From: [Mycobacterium] fortunisiensis
Lineage (GTDB): Bacteria; Actinomycetota; Actinomycetes; Mycobacteriales; Mycobacteriaceae
Direction of reading: 5' to 3'
Assembly: GCF_019050325.1 (NCBI RefSeq)
Contig: NZ_VOMB01000013.1
Coordinates: 1 to 59,636 of the forward strand
Length of the DNA: 59,636 nt
The notes under the pieces were generated by a model. The model made no database searches. It had not been told where the DNA came from and saw only the letters and a list, made by a program, of their open reading frames with translations. The position numbers and the translations under genes are program-made. Below are positions 1-7,299 of this stretch, one piece after another. Every line of letters begins with the position of its first letter. The stretch's first letter is position 1.

Positions 1-66
1 CCGATACCGGAGGCCCTCACCTGTTCACCGGCGCCACGCCGTTCACAACCTCCCCGAGAGTTACAG

Positions 67-159
67 CTAGCGCACTGACTTCGAACCGGCGTTGGGGCGC
101 TTGCCGTGGTTCGCCTTCGAGTGCTTGCGGTCCCGCTTCTTGCGGCCACGCTTGGCCAT
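67..159 (-). CDS. Ribosomal protein bL37-like miniprotein (30 aa)
   Basis: A 30-codon ORF reads from ATG at 159 to TAG at 67. It is preceded by a strong GGAGG eight bases upstream of the start. The product is extremely basic: it begins MAKRGRKKRDRKHSK and continues with a HGKRPNA segment, with no acidic residue except one Asp. From memory this matches the mycobacterial large-subunit protein bL37, a roughly 24-residue peptide found in M. smegmatis 50S structures; here six further residues follow. It is divergent from the biotin-domain gene. The RBS, the composition and the recognisable start make it a real gene despite its size. Confidence 0.85.
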   Translation of the reverse strand: MAKRGRKKRDRKHSKANHGKRPNAGSKSVR

Positions 160-293
160 GATGATCCTCCAGATGGTGTAGTTCTTGCTCCCTAGTGTCT
201 CATGCCCCGGCGGCGGCGCTGACCACACCGGGTTGTGGTTCGATATAGCCGCAGAAGTAGTCGGGTTAGCAGCCGTAGTGAAGTGGGGTGAAG

Positions 294-509
294 ATGGCCG
301 AGGACGTTCGCGCCGAAATCGTGGCCAGTGTGCTGGAGGTCGTGGTTCACGAGGGCGATCAGATCGGTGCGGGGGACACCCTGGTGCTGCTCGAGTCGAT
401 GAAGATGGAGATCCCGGTGCTCGCCGAGGTCGCCGGCACCGTGACCAAGGTCAACGTCGCCGAGGGCGACGTGATCCAGGCCGGGGATCTCATCGCGGTG
501 ATCGACTGA
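294..509 (+). CDS. Biotin/lipoyl attachment-domain protein (TB7.3-like)
   Basis: A 71-residue protein consisting only of a biotinyl domain. The biotin acceptor is the lysine in ESMKMEIP, with the usual glycine turns on both sides (EGDQIGAGD, AEVAGTV) and the closing AGDLIAVID strand. Such free-standing domains serve as small biotin carrier proteins for acyl-CoA carboxylase-type enzymes in the cytosol; which carboxylase it partners here is not visible. ATG 294 is preferred over GTG 288 because M. tuberculosis TB7.3 (Rv3221c) starts MAEDVRAEIV, as here. It lies 34 bp upstream of pdtaS on the same strand, as in M. tuberculosis. Confidence 0.93.
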   Translation: MAEDVRAEIVASVLEVVVHEGDQIGAGDTLVLLESMKMEIPVLAEVAGTVTKVNVAEGDVIQAGDLIAVID

Positions 510-543
510 CCCGGTTCGTGCCCGGCCCCGGTATCGCTGGCTG

Positions 544-2043
544 ATGTCGACTCTCGGTGATCTGCTCGCGGAGCACACGATGCTGCCCGGCAGCGCCGTG
601 GATCACCTGCATGCGGTGGTCGGGGAGTGGCAGCTGCTGGCCGACCTGTCGTTCGCCGATTATTTGATGTGGGTGCGCCGCGACGACGGCGTGCTGGTCT
701 GTGTGGCGCAGGTACGGCCCAACACCGCCACCACCGTGTTGCTGGCCGATTCGGTCGGCACCCTGGCGGCAGCGGCTGACCTGCCGGTGGTCACCACGGC
801 GTTCGAGTCGGGTGCGATCGGTCGGGGAAGTGGTGGCACGCAACGACATTCGCCGGATCTTCCCGGTCTGAACGTGGAAGCGGTGCCGGTGCGGCACCGC
901 GATCACGTGGTCGCGGTGCTGACCCATCAGACCGCGCTGGCCGCCCGCCGGATGGCCAGCCCCCTGGAAGGTGCCTACCTGGACTGTGCCAGCGACCTGC
1001 TGCACATGCTGTCGGAAGGCACGTTCCCCAACGTGGGTGATCTGGCCATGTCGCGGTCCAGCCCACGGGTGGGCGACGGGTTCATCCGCCTCGACGAGGT
1101 CGGCGACGTGGTGTTCGCCAGCCCGAACGCGATCTCGGCCTATCACCGGATGGGCCTGGACTCCGAGCTCGACGGGCACAACCTGGTGGCGGTCACCCGG
1201 CCGTTGATCTCCGACCCGTTCGAGGCCCAGGAACTGGCCAACCATGTACGGGACTCGCTGGCCGGCGGGTCCAGTATGCGGATGGAGGTCGACGCCGGCG
1301 GGGCAGCGGTGCTGATGCGCACCCTGCCGTTGGTCATCCAGGGCGGCTCGGTCGGTGCCGCGGTCCTGATCCGGGACGTCACCGAGGTGAAACGTCGGGA
1401 CCGCGCGCTGCTGAGCAAGGACGCCACGATCCGCGAGATCCATCACCGGGTGAAGAACAACCTGCAGACTGTGGCGGCACTGCTGCGACTGCAGGCGCGC
1501 CGGACCAACCACCCGGAAGCCCGTGAGGCGCTGAGTGAATCGGTGCGGCGGGTGTCCTCGATCGCGCTCGTGCACGATGCGCTGTCGATGTCGGTGGACG
1601 AGGAGGTCAACCTCGATGAGGTGATCGACCGGATCTTGCCGATCATGAACGATGTCGCCTCGGTGGACACTCCGATCCGGATCAACCGAACAGGTGCGCT
1701 CGGTGTGCTCGACGCCGACCGGGCGACGGCGTTGGTCATGGTGATCACCGAGTTGGTGCAGAACGCGATCGAGCACGCCTTCGACGCCAATACGGCGCAG
1801 GGCTGCGTGACCATCCGGGCCGAGCGTTCGGCCCGCTGGCTCGACGTCGTGGTCCACGACGACGGGCGTGGCCTGCCCGACGGATTCAGCCTGGAGAAGT
1901 CCGACCGGCTCGGCCTGCAGATCGTGCGCACCCTGGTGACCGCCGAACTGGACGGGTCGCTGGGTATGCACGACGTCGAGTCGGGTGGAACCGACGTGGT
2001 GCTACGGGTGCCGATCGGTCGGCGCAGCCGCGGAGTCCAGTGA
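544..2043 (+). CDS. pdtaS: Sensor histidine kinase PdtaS
   Basis: A soluble histidine kinase of 499 residues. The N-terminal half fits a GAF domain followed by a PAS domain, with no membrane segments. The dimerisation/phosphoacceptor region is of the HisKA_2 type, with REIHHRVKNNLQT at about residues 297-309 (H300/H301 candidate acceptor). The C-terminal ATPase domain shows the N-box NAIEHAF near 409, the G1 box DDGRGLPDG near 440 and G2-like DRLGLQIV near 458. PdtaS of M. tuberculosis (Rv3220c) phosphorylates the RNA-binding antiterminator PdtaR, which is not in this window. Length and neighbours (biotin protein upstream, whiB1 downstream and convergent) match the known locus. Confidence 0.95.
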   Translation: MSTLGDLLAEHTMLPGSAVDHLHAVVGEWQLLADLSFADYLMWVRRDDGVLVCVAQVRPNTATTVLLADSVGTLAAAADLPVVTTAFESGAIGRGSGGTQRHSPDLPGLNVEAVPVRHRDHVVAVLTHQTALAARRMASPLEGAYLDCASDLLHMLSEGTFPNVGDLAMSRSSPRVGDGFIRLDEVGDVVFASPNAISAYHRMGLDSELDGHNLVAVTRPLISDPFEAQELANHVRDSLAGGSSMRMEVDAGGAAVLMRTLPLVIQGGSVGAAVLIRDVTEVKRRDRALLSKDATIREIHHRVKNNLQTVAALLRLQARRTNHPEAREALSESVRRVSSIALVHDALSMSVDEEVNLDEVIDRILPIMNDVASVDTPIRINRTGALGVLDADRATALVMVITELVQNAIEHAFDANTAQGCVTIRAERSARWLDVVVHDDGRGLPDGFSLEKSDRLGLQIVRTLVTAELDGSLGMHDVESGGTDVVLRVPIGRRSRGVQ

Positions 2044-2159
2044 CCCGGACGCGTCTTCACAGCGAGTTCGCAGTGGAACGGCAGTACCACTAATGAATTG
2101 CACAACGGTGCCGAAGCGAAATGTGACGACCATTACGCAATTTGCCATCGATAAATGCC

Positions 2160-2202
2160 GCAAAAATAAGCTAGGCCCCGACTTTCGTCAGGGCCATAGC
2201 TT
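2160..2202 (-). terminator. Intrinsic terminator of whiB1
   Basis: On the minus strand, just after the whiB1 stop, a long hairpin (2168-2202) pairs AAGCTA plus GGCCC with the matching arm, with one bulge and one mismatch and a short loop. It is followed on the minus strand by TATTTTTG (2167-2160). A U-rich tail after a GC stem is unusual in this GC-rich genome, so a true factor-independent terminator is likely. Confidence 0.75.
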
Positions 2203-2220
2203 GAGTCGGGTCTGGTGTGA

Positions 2221-2475
2221 TCAGACTCCGGTACGAGCCTTGGTGCGGGCGTTGCGACGCTTGAGTGCGCGACGCTCGTCCTCGCTCATGCCGCCCCACA
2301 CGCCGGCGTCCTGGCCGGAGTCCAAGGCCCAGGTGAGGCACTCGGTGGTGACGGGGCAACGGTTACACACCAGCTTCGCGTCGGCGATCTGAGCAAGCGC
2401 CGGGCCGCTGTTTCCCACGGGGAAGAACAGCTCCGGATCTTCGTCGCGACAGACGGCCTTGTGGCGCCAATCCAT
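2221..2475 (-). CDS. whiB1: WhiB1 iron-sulfur transcriptional regulator
   Basis: An 84-residue Wbl protein that binds a [4Fe-4S] cluster through four cysteines, seen here in AVCRDED, LVCNRCPV and ECLTWAL. The G(V/I)WGG turn (GVWGGMSE) and the basic C-terminal tail (RRALKRRNARTKART) complete the family signature. WhiB1 is an essential, nitric-oxide-responsive regulator that contacts the primary sigma factor in mycobacteria. ATG 2475 is chosen because M. tuberculosis WhiB1 starts MDWRHKAVC, and GAGGAG lies nine bases upstream; ATG codons at 2499/2502 would place that RBS inside the gene. It converges on pdtaS, with an intrinsic terminator between them. Confidence 0.97.
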   Translation of the reverse strand: MDWRHKAVCRDEDPELFFPVGNSGPALAQIADAKLVCNRCPVTTECLTWALDSGQDAGVWGGMSEDERRALKRRNARTKARTGV

Positions 2476-2603
2476 AAGATCAAACTCCTCGTTAGACATC
2501 ACATGTGTGCGCGGCGAAGCGCACCAGATTTTCTTCGGCTGTTAACGCGTGCACACGAAAGTTTCTGCACTGTTGCATTGATGCTTTCACAGGCTGAACA
2601 GAT

Positions 2604-2640
2604 GTCAATAGCATTGAGTTAACACGTGGGCAATGTCACT
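2604..2640 (-). promoter_or_regulatory. whiB1 promoter -35 and CRP-type site
   Basis: On the minus strand 2640-2625 reads AGTGACATTGCCCACG, which fits the mycobacterial CRP/Rv3676 pattern GTGNNANNNNNCAC and resembles the site described upstream of M. tuberculosis whiB1. A perfect TTGACA (-35) lies at 2609-2604. The dyad centre is then near -59, as expected for a class I-type activator position. No clean -10 hexamer was found 17 bases downstream. This predicts cAMP-receptor-protein control of whiB1. Confidence 0.55.
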
Positions 2641-2732
2641 GGCGGGGCCGGTGACCGAGCAGCCCACTCCGGTGTACTACACTCACACCCATCTGCGCCC
2701 TAATTCCACCATTTTAGGTGTCTTTGCGCAGG

Positions 2733-3692
2733 TCAATCAGCTTTCTTCAGTGGCGCCACCACGTTGAGCGCCTCCGGCACCGACGTGAACGTCATGGTTT
2801 CGCGCGCGCCGATGTAATCTCCGTCAATCTGGCAGGCGACCGGCGTGGCGCTCGTCACGGTGACCGATGACACGTCGTCGCGACGGATCAGATGCTTGGC
2901 CTTCAGGCGCGGATTGCGCGACACCATCTGACGCACCAGCCGCAGATTCGCCACGACGTTCATGCTCGTCGTGGCGAACACACCCAACCCGGTGTCGAAC
3001 GTGGTGTCGGGATTCGTCCACACGGGGCGACTGTTGGCATACGTCCACGGACTCGAGTTCGACACGAACGCGAAGTGCACGCCGCTGACCGGGTCGGCGC
3101 CCGGCAGCTGCAGGGTCAGGGTCGGCTCCTTGCGGGCACTGGCCAGGAATTCGCGCACGGCCACCCGGATGTAGCGCGCCGCGGTGACCTTGCGGCCCTT
3201 CGCGCGCTGCGCCTCGACGGCGGCCACCACGTCACCGTCCACGCCCATCCCGGCGGTGAACACACCCCAGCGTTCACCGCAGTCCATCAGGCCGATGCGG
3301 CGCCACGAGCGTCCCATCCGGTAGCCGCCCAGCAGGTCGACGAGTTGGTTGGTGGCCTCGATCGGGTCGGGGCTGATACCCAGCGCCCGGGCGAAGACGT
3401 TGGCCGATCCGCCGGGCACGACGGCCACCGCGGGTGCCTGCGCGGCGGGGCGGGTACCGCAGTCCCCGAGCACCCCGTTGACCACCTCGTTGACCGTGCC
3501 GTCCCCGCCGTGCACGATCAGCACGTCCACGCCGTCACGCGCCGCGTCGCGGGCGATCTCGATGGCATGGCCGCGGTGGTTGGTGTGCTCGACGCTCAGC
3601 GTCACCCGGCTCTCCAGCGCGTGGGCCAACAGGTCACGCCCCGCCGGGGTGGTCGAGGTGGCGTTCGGGTTGACGATCAGCACGGCACGCAC
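2733..3692 (-). CDS. Diacylglycerol/lipid kinase family protein
   Basis: A 319-residue protein of the DAGK catalytic (YegS/DgkB-like) family, which phosphorylates lipids such as diacylglycerol with ATP. The N-terminus shows the Rossmann-like start VLIVNPNAT, and the nucleotide-binding signature VHGGDGTVNEVVNG lies at about residues 60-73, followed by VPGGSANVFARALG, the second phosphate-binding glycine loop. The C-terminal beta domain (DGDVVAAVE, QIDGDYIGA) is intact. It is the Rv3218 equivalent, co-oriented with and upstream of whiB1, separated from it by a 257-bp promoter region. The start is GTG 3692; no membrane segments are seen. The exact lipid substrate cannot be inferred. Confidence 0.85.
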   Translation of the reverse strand: MRAVLIVNPNATSTTPAGRDLLAHALESRVTLSVEHTNHRGHAIEIARDAARDGVDVLIVHGGDGTVNEVVNGVLGDCGTRPAAQAPAVAVVPGGSANVFARALGISPDPIEATNQLVDLLGGYRMGRSWRRIGLMDCGERWGVFTAGMGVDGDVVAAVEAQRAKGRKVTAARYIRVAVREFLASARKEPTLTLQLPGADPVSGVHFAFVSNSSPWTYANSRPVWTNPDTTFDTGLGVFATTSMNVVANLRLVRQMVSRNPRLKAKHLIRRDDVSSVTVTSATPVACQIDGDYIGARETMTFTSVPEALNVVAPLKKAD

Positions 3693-3727
3693 GGGGCATC
3701 AGCCTAACCGGCTGCGGGATGTGGCCG

Positions 3728-4111
3728 TCACTCGGAAATCTGTCCGTCGAGGTATCGCCACTGACCCTTCACCCGCACGAAACGGCTGCGTTCATGCAGG
3801 ATGTGACGCGTGCCGCCGTGCACATACTGGGCCCGGAATTCGACCACGCCGTCCGTGTCGTCCTCGCCACCGGCCTCCGTGTCCACGATCTGCAGCCGGC
3901 GCCAGGTGAGAGTGTCGTCCAGTGTCAGCTCGGCGGGACGGGTGTCGGGATGCCAGGAGGCCCGCAGGTAGTCGGCGTCGCCCAGGGCGAAGGCGCAGAA
4001 GCGTGAACGCATCAAGGCGACAGCGGTGGGCGCCGGCGCACCGTCGTGCAGCGGGCCGCAGCACTGCCGGTAGGCCAGGCCGGACCCGCACGGGCAGGGG
4101 TGGTCGGTCAC
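3728..4111 (-). CDS. SEC-C motif protein, YchJ/UPF0225 family
   Basis: A 127-residue protein that begins with a metal-binding SEC-C motif: PCPCGSG near residues 5-11 and QCCGP at 16-20, the pattern Cx1Cx8CC. The rest is the small NTF2-like domain typical of YchJ/UPF0225 proteins ([41 protein letters not shown]). The SEC-C motif is a zinc knuckle best known from the SecA C-terminus. The role of YchJ proteins is unknown. It lies just upstream of the lipid kinase on the same strand, 35 bp away, and is divergent from the dehydroquinase. Confidence 0.85.
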   Translation of the reverse strand: MTDHPCPCGSGLAYRQCCGPLHDGAPAPTAVALMRSRFCAFALGDADYLRASWHPDTRPAELTLDDTLTWRRLQIVDTEAGGEDDTDGVVEFRAQYVHGGTRHILHERSRFVRVKGQWRYLDGQISE

Positions 4112-4154
4112 GTGGCCAAGTATCCCGGTCTGTCCCGCACGCCGTGCTGCACGC

Positions 4155-4211
4155 CGAGATCGACGTCAGGGTTGTGAATCTCGCCGAATCGCAACCCTGA
4201 CGTCGATCTCG
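4155..4211. repeat. Long intergenic inverted repeat
   Basis: Two perfect 20-bp arms, CGAGATCGACGTCAGGGTTG at 4155-4174 and its reverse complement at 4192-4211, flank a 17-base spacer whose outer bases extend the stem by a G-U and two Watson-Crick pairs. It lies between two divergently transcribed genes (3728-4111 and 4242-4682), so it is not an ordinary terminator. There is no T-run. It could be a mobile palindromic element, a dyad operator or a transcript-end stem-loop. Confidence 0.8.
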
Positions 4212-4241
4212 ACGGCGCGAGAGCCCGGTACCGTACAGGAC

Positions 4242-4682
4242 GTGACCGCACGCCGATTACTGCTCGTCAACGGGCCGAACCTCAACCTGCTCGGCACCCG
4301 CCAGCCCGAGATCTACGGCACCACCACGCTGGCGCAGATCGAGCAGCAGGTGACCGAGACCGCCGCCGGGTTCGGTCTCGAGGTGCGCGCAGTGCAGAGC
4401 AACCACGAGGGCGAGCTCATCGACGCCATCCAGGCCGCCCGCGCGGACTGCGGCGGCATCATCATCAACCCGGCGGCCTACAGCCACACCTCCGTGGCGC
4501 TCCGCGACGCGCTGAGCGCCGTCGACCTGCCGGTGGTCGAGGTGCACCTGAGCAACATCCACACCCGCGAACCGTTCCGGCACCACTCGTACGTGTCGGC
4601 TGTCGCCCGGGTGGTGATCGCCGGCGCCGGACCGGCCGGCTACGAGTACGCGGTGCGCTACCTGGCGGAGCAGTTGTCGTGA
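4242..4682 (+). CDS. aroQ: Type II 3-dehydroquinate dehydratase
   Basis: A 146-residue type II dehydroquinase, which converts 3-dehydroquinate to 3-dehydroshikimate in the shikimate or quinate pathway. All signature pieces are present: [20 protein letters not shown] at the N-terminus (Asn and Arg ligands, and the catalytic Tyr in EIYG near residue 25), [10 protein letters not shown] (lid and dimer contacts), [21 protein letters not shown] (substrate-binding loop) and the catalytic His in [18 protein letters not shown] near 100. It starts at GTG 4242 and overlaps the next gene by GTGA. In M. tuberculosis the biosynthetic enzyme lies in the aroB-aroK cluster, so this copy sits in an unusual place. 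Confidence 0.93.
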   Translation: MTARRLLLVNGPNLNLLGTRQPEIYGTTTLAQIEQQVTETAAGFGLEVRAVQSNHEGELIDAIQAARADCGGIIINPAAYSHTSVALRDALSAVDLPVVEVHLSNIHTREPFRHHSYVSAVARVVIAGAGPAGYEYAVRYLAEQLS

Positions 4683-5056
4683 TTCAACCGCCTGCCGCGC
4701 GCTACGCGGGTTTTGCGACCGCCGCCGAAGGTGTGGCCGCGGTGATCATGGCGGTGGTGCTGGTGGTGCGCGCGGTGGCCGGCGCCGATCAGCACATCGT
4801 CAGCGGGTACGGCACCGCGGTCTGGTTCCTGCTCATCGGCGGCGGGGTGCTGGCCGGTGGCTGGGCCCTGATCACGGCACGGCGCTGGGGCCGGGGCATC
4901 GCGGTGCTGACCAACCTGCTGCTGCTGCCGGTGGCCTGGTACGTCATCACCTCTCACCACGTGGTGTACGGCGTGCTGATCGGGCTGCTCGCCCTGGTGA
5001 CCCTGGGGCTGTTGTTCAGTCCGTCGACGGTGGACTGGATCACCGGACGCGAATAG
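4679..5056 (+). CDS. Small integral membrane protein (Rv3217c-like)
   Basis: A 125-residue hydrophobic protein with four predicted membrane helices at about residues 15-35, 46-66, 74-93 and 95-113, and no recognisable catalytic motif. It starts at GTG 4679, overlapping the stop of the dehydroquinase by four bases, so the two are probably translationally coupled. It corresponds by position to Rv3217c, a conserved integral membrane protein of unknown function. It is convergent with the acetyltransferase gene, leaving no intergenic bases. Confidence 0.8.
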   Translation: MIQPPAARYAGFATAAEGVAAVIMAVVLVVRAVAGADQHIVSGYGTAVWFLLIGGGVLAGGWALITARRWGRGIAVLTNLLLLPVAWYVITSHHVVYGVLIGLLALVTLGLLFSPSTVDWITGRE

Positions 5057-5078
5057 CTAGCCGGTTTCGCCGGCCAGC
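5056..5078. terminator. Hairpin at converging gene ends
   Basis: GCCGG (5060-5064) and CCGGC (5070-5074) enclose the loop TTTCG, and outer GCT/AGC pairs (5056-5058, 5076-5078) extend the stem. It sits exactly where the stop codons of 4679-5056 and 5057-5551 abut, so it probably serves both transcripts. It has no T-run on either side. Confidence 0.45.
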
Positions 5079-5551
5079 GCGTCGAGCTCGGCGCCGGACA
5101 CCCGGTAGGTGGTCCATTCGGTCTGCGGCTTGCCGCCGACCGCGTCGTAGAGTGCGATGGCGTTGACGTTCCAGTTCAACACCGCCCAGGTCAATCGGCT
5201 GTAGCCGTGCTCGACACACTCGGCGGCCAAGGTGGACAACAACTTTCGGGCCAGGCCGCGGCGCCGGAACGCCGGACGCACGTAGAGGTCCTCCAGGTAG
5301 ATCCCGGCCACACCGTCCCAGGTGGAGAAGTTCAGGAACCACACCGCGGTGGCCGCCACCTGCCCGTCCACCTCCACCAGATGTGCGTAGGCCACTGGAC
5401 GGTCACCGAAAAGTGCTGTGTGCATGTGTTTTTCGGTGACAGCGCATTCGTGGGAGGCCTTCTCGAACTCGGCCAGCTCGCGGATCATCGCGGTGATCTC
5501 GACTTCTTCGCCGGGCCGGGCCCGTCGGATCAGCTCGCAAGCGTCGCTCAT
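5057..5551 (-). CDS. GNAT family N-acetyltransferase
   Basis: A 164-residue GNAT domain protein that should transfer an acetyl group from acetyl-CoA to an amine. The acetyl-CoA pyrophosphate loop is RPAFRRRGLARKLL (pattern R/QxxGxG/A) at about residues 93-106, preceded by the beta4 strand IYLEDLYV and followed by the LTWAVLNWNVNAIALYDAVGG segment typical of the spermidine/spermine acetyltransferase-like branch. ATG 5551 overlaps the entC stop as ATGA, indicating an operon gpm2-entC-GNAT as in M. tuberculosis (Rv3214-Rv3216). The substrate is not predictable. Confidence 0.85.
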   Translation of the reverse strand: MSDACELIRRARPGEEVEITAMIRELAEFEKASHECAVTEKHMHTALFGDRPVAYAHLVEVDGQVAATAVWFLNFSTWDGVAGIYLEDLYVRPAFRRRGLARKLLSTLAAECVEHGYSRLTWAVLNWNVNAIALYDAVGGKPQTEWTTYRVSGAELDALAGETG

Positions 5552-6633
5552 GTCGCCCCCAGTCCGGTCAGGATGGTCTTGAATTTGGTGGTGGTCTCGT
5601 CGACTTCGTCGTCGGGATCGGATTCGGCGACGATACCGCCACCGGCACTGGCCAGGGCGGTGTATCGGTCGGCCGACAGCACCGCGCAGCGGATCGACAC
5701 CACCCAGCGTCCGTCGCCGCTGCTGTCGCACCAGCCCACCGCGCCGGCGTAGAACCCGCGATCACCCTCCAACTCGCCGATCAGCGCGGCCGCCCGGCCG
5801 GCGGGGACACCGCCGACCGCCGGGGTGGGGTGCAGCGCCACAGCGAGATCGATTGCGGTGGTGTGCTTTTCACGAAGCCGCCCGACGACGGGGGTGCTCA
5901 GGTGCCAGAGCGCGTCGGTGCCGTGCAACTGTGGTTCCTCGGCGACCCGCAGATCCAGGCACAGCGGGTCCAGCGCCTCGCGCAACATGTCCACCACCAA
6001 CTGATGTTCGCGGCGGTTCTTGGCCGAGGCGGCCAGTGCCGCGGCGTTGGCCGCATCGACGGTGGGATCGGCCGAGCGTGGGGCCGAGCCGGCGAACGGT
6101 TGGCAGATCACCGCCTCACCTTCCCGGGCGACCAGCAGCTCGGGGCTCGCGCCGACCAGGGCGGTGCCGGTGTGCATCCCACCGGCCGGGGACAAATCGG
6201 CCAGGTACACCGTGGCGGCCGGATCGGCGTCCGCCAGCCGGCGCAGCACGCTGCGGACCTCCCACGGACTGTCCGCGGTCAGCCGCAGCGCGCGGGCCAG
6301 AACCACCTTGTCGATCGGATCCTGCGGATCGCGTAGCCGCCGGATCGCCTCGGCCACCCGTTCGCGATGTACCGCCCTCGGGGGCAGGGTTTGCCGGTCC
6401 AGCACGGCCGGAGCCGGTCCCGGCGCCCAGTCCGGCAGCGTATCGGTGAACTCCACGGTCTCGGGCTCGTACAGCGCGGCCGCAGCATCCAGGTCAAACG
6501 GCAACGCGCCCACCACGATTGGTGTTCCAGAACGCAGCGCCGCGGTGGCCGCGGCGATCTCGGCGAAACCGGCGCGCACGCCGTGACCCAAAACGGCGCC
6601 GGTCGGCCCGGCCAACACGAACGACGGATTCAC
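5548..6633 (-). CDS. entC: Isochorismate synthase
   Basis: A 361-residue chorismate-binding enzyme that isomerises chorismate to isochorismate, a precursor of menaquinone or of salicylate for mycobactin. The chorismate-binding core is clear: IDKVVLARAL, the PELLVAREG strand, CQPFAGSAPRS, KNRREHQLVVDMLREALDPLC and the C-terminal LHPTPAVGGVPAGRA followed by GFYAGAVGWCD and CAVLSADRYTALASAGGGIVAESDPDDE. The Lys in VDKVVLAR-type motifs and the Glu in AESDP are the expected acid/base and Mg ligands. GTG 6633 overlaps the gpm2 stop (GTGA); the longer upstream ORF is the shadow of gpm2. It is the middle gene of a tightly packed operon. Confidence 0.92.
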   Translation of the reverse strand: MNPSFVLAGPTGAVLGHGVRAGFAEIAAATAALRSGTPIVVGALPFDLDAAAALYEPETVEFTDTLPDWAPGPAPAVLDRQTLPPRAVHRERVAEAIRRLRDPQDPIDKVVLARALRLTADSPWEVRSVLRRLADADPAATVYLADLSPAGGMHTGTALVGASPELLVAREGEAVICQPFAGSAPRSADPTVDAANAAALAASAKNRREHQLVVDMLREALDPLCLDLRVAEEPQLHGTDALWHLSTPVVGRLREKHTTAIDLAVALHPTPAVGGVPAGRAAALIGELEGDRGFYAGAVGWCDSSGDGRWVVSIRCAVLSADRYTALASAGGGIVAESDPDDEVDETTTKFKTILTGLGAT

Positions 6634-7241
6634 TGCGGCAGGCACGGGTTGGGGTGCCCGGTCAGGCCCAGGGCGGCGATCTGGCGCACGCCGTGCTCGA
6701 ATCCGCACACCGCCACCGACGCCGCCACCATCGACACCCGGATGCCCTCGCTCACCGGCAGCTCGGCCCACCGCGTCACCACCGCTCGGGAGAAATGCCC
6801 GTGCCCGACGAACACCACGTCGCGGGTGTCCAGCTGTGCCAGCGCGAGCGCCACCGCCTGATCCGCCCGCGCGCCCACCTGGGCGACGCTCTCGCCGCCG
6901 GGACAGCCGTGTGTCCATACCAGCCAATCGGGCACGCGCTGCCGGATCTCGGCGGTGGTCAGGCCCTCGTAGTCGCCGTAATCCCACTCGGCCAACACCG
7001 GGTTGACCTCGTCGACATGCAGCCCGGCCAACTCGGCGGTGACCAGCGCGCGTTGCCGCGGGCTACTGACCACGAGTGGATCGCTCAGTTGCAGTTCGGC
7101 GAGGACCCGCCGGGCCAGGGTGGCCTGTTCACGTCCGGTCGCGGTGAGGGCCAACTCGGTGCGGCCGGTATGCCTGCCGTTGGCCGACCACTCGGTTTCG
7201 CCGTGCCGAAGCAGGATCAGCCGGTGCACTCGGTCACTCAC
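6630..7241 (-). CDS. gpm2: Histidine phosphatase Gpm2-like
   Basis: A 203-residue histidine phosphatase. The catalytic RHGETEW motif lies at residues 11-17, the second core His is in FVGHGHFSRAV near 155, and SSPRQRALVTAEL supplies the substrate-pocket Arg. Although named as a phosphoglycerate mutase, the M. tuberculosis homologue Rv3214, also 203 residues, has been characterised as an acid phosphatase, and conserved segments such as AEWDYGDYEGLTT and WLVWTHGCPGGESVAQV are shared. The start is GTG 7241, divergent from the ParA-like gene with 58 bp between, so promoters for both must lie in that gap. Confidence 0.9.
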   Translation of the reverse strand: MSDRVHRLILLRHGETEWSANGRHTGRTELALTATGREQATLARRVLAELQLSDPLVVSSPRQRALVTAELAGLHVDEVNPVLAEWDYGDYEGLTTAEIRQRVPDWLVWTHGCPGGESVAQVGARADQAVALALAQLDTRDVVFVGHGHFSRAVVTRWAELPVSEGIRVSMVAASVAVCGFEHGVRQIAALGLTGHPNPCLPQ

Positions 7242-7299
7242 ATCGGCGATTCTGCCCCACGTCCGGGCAATGCAGACGGGAGCGTGCTTGGATGAAGGT

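Noticed and set aside
1..66. End of the anti-sigma factor gene rshA expected upstream
   Set aside because: None of the frames in these 66 bases shows sequence I can recognise as RshA, so nothing is called.
490..1971. A 493-codon open frame antisense to pdtaS
   Set aside because: Low-complexity His/Gln/Arg composition and no RBS; the opposite strand encodes a clear histidine kinase.
5551..5731. Longer acetyltransferase reading from 5731
   Set aside because: The added 60 residues are a shadow of entC; ATG 5551 gives the usual GNAT length and an ATGA overlap.
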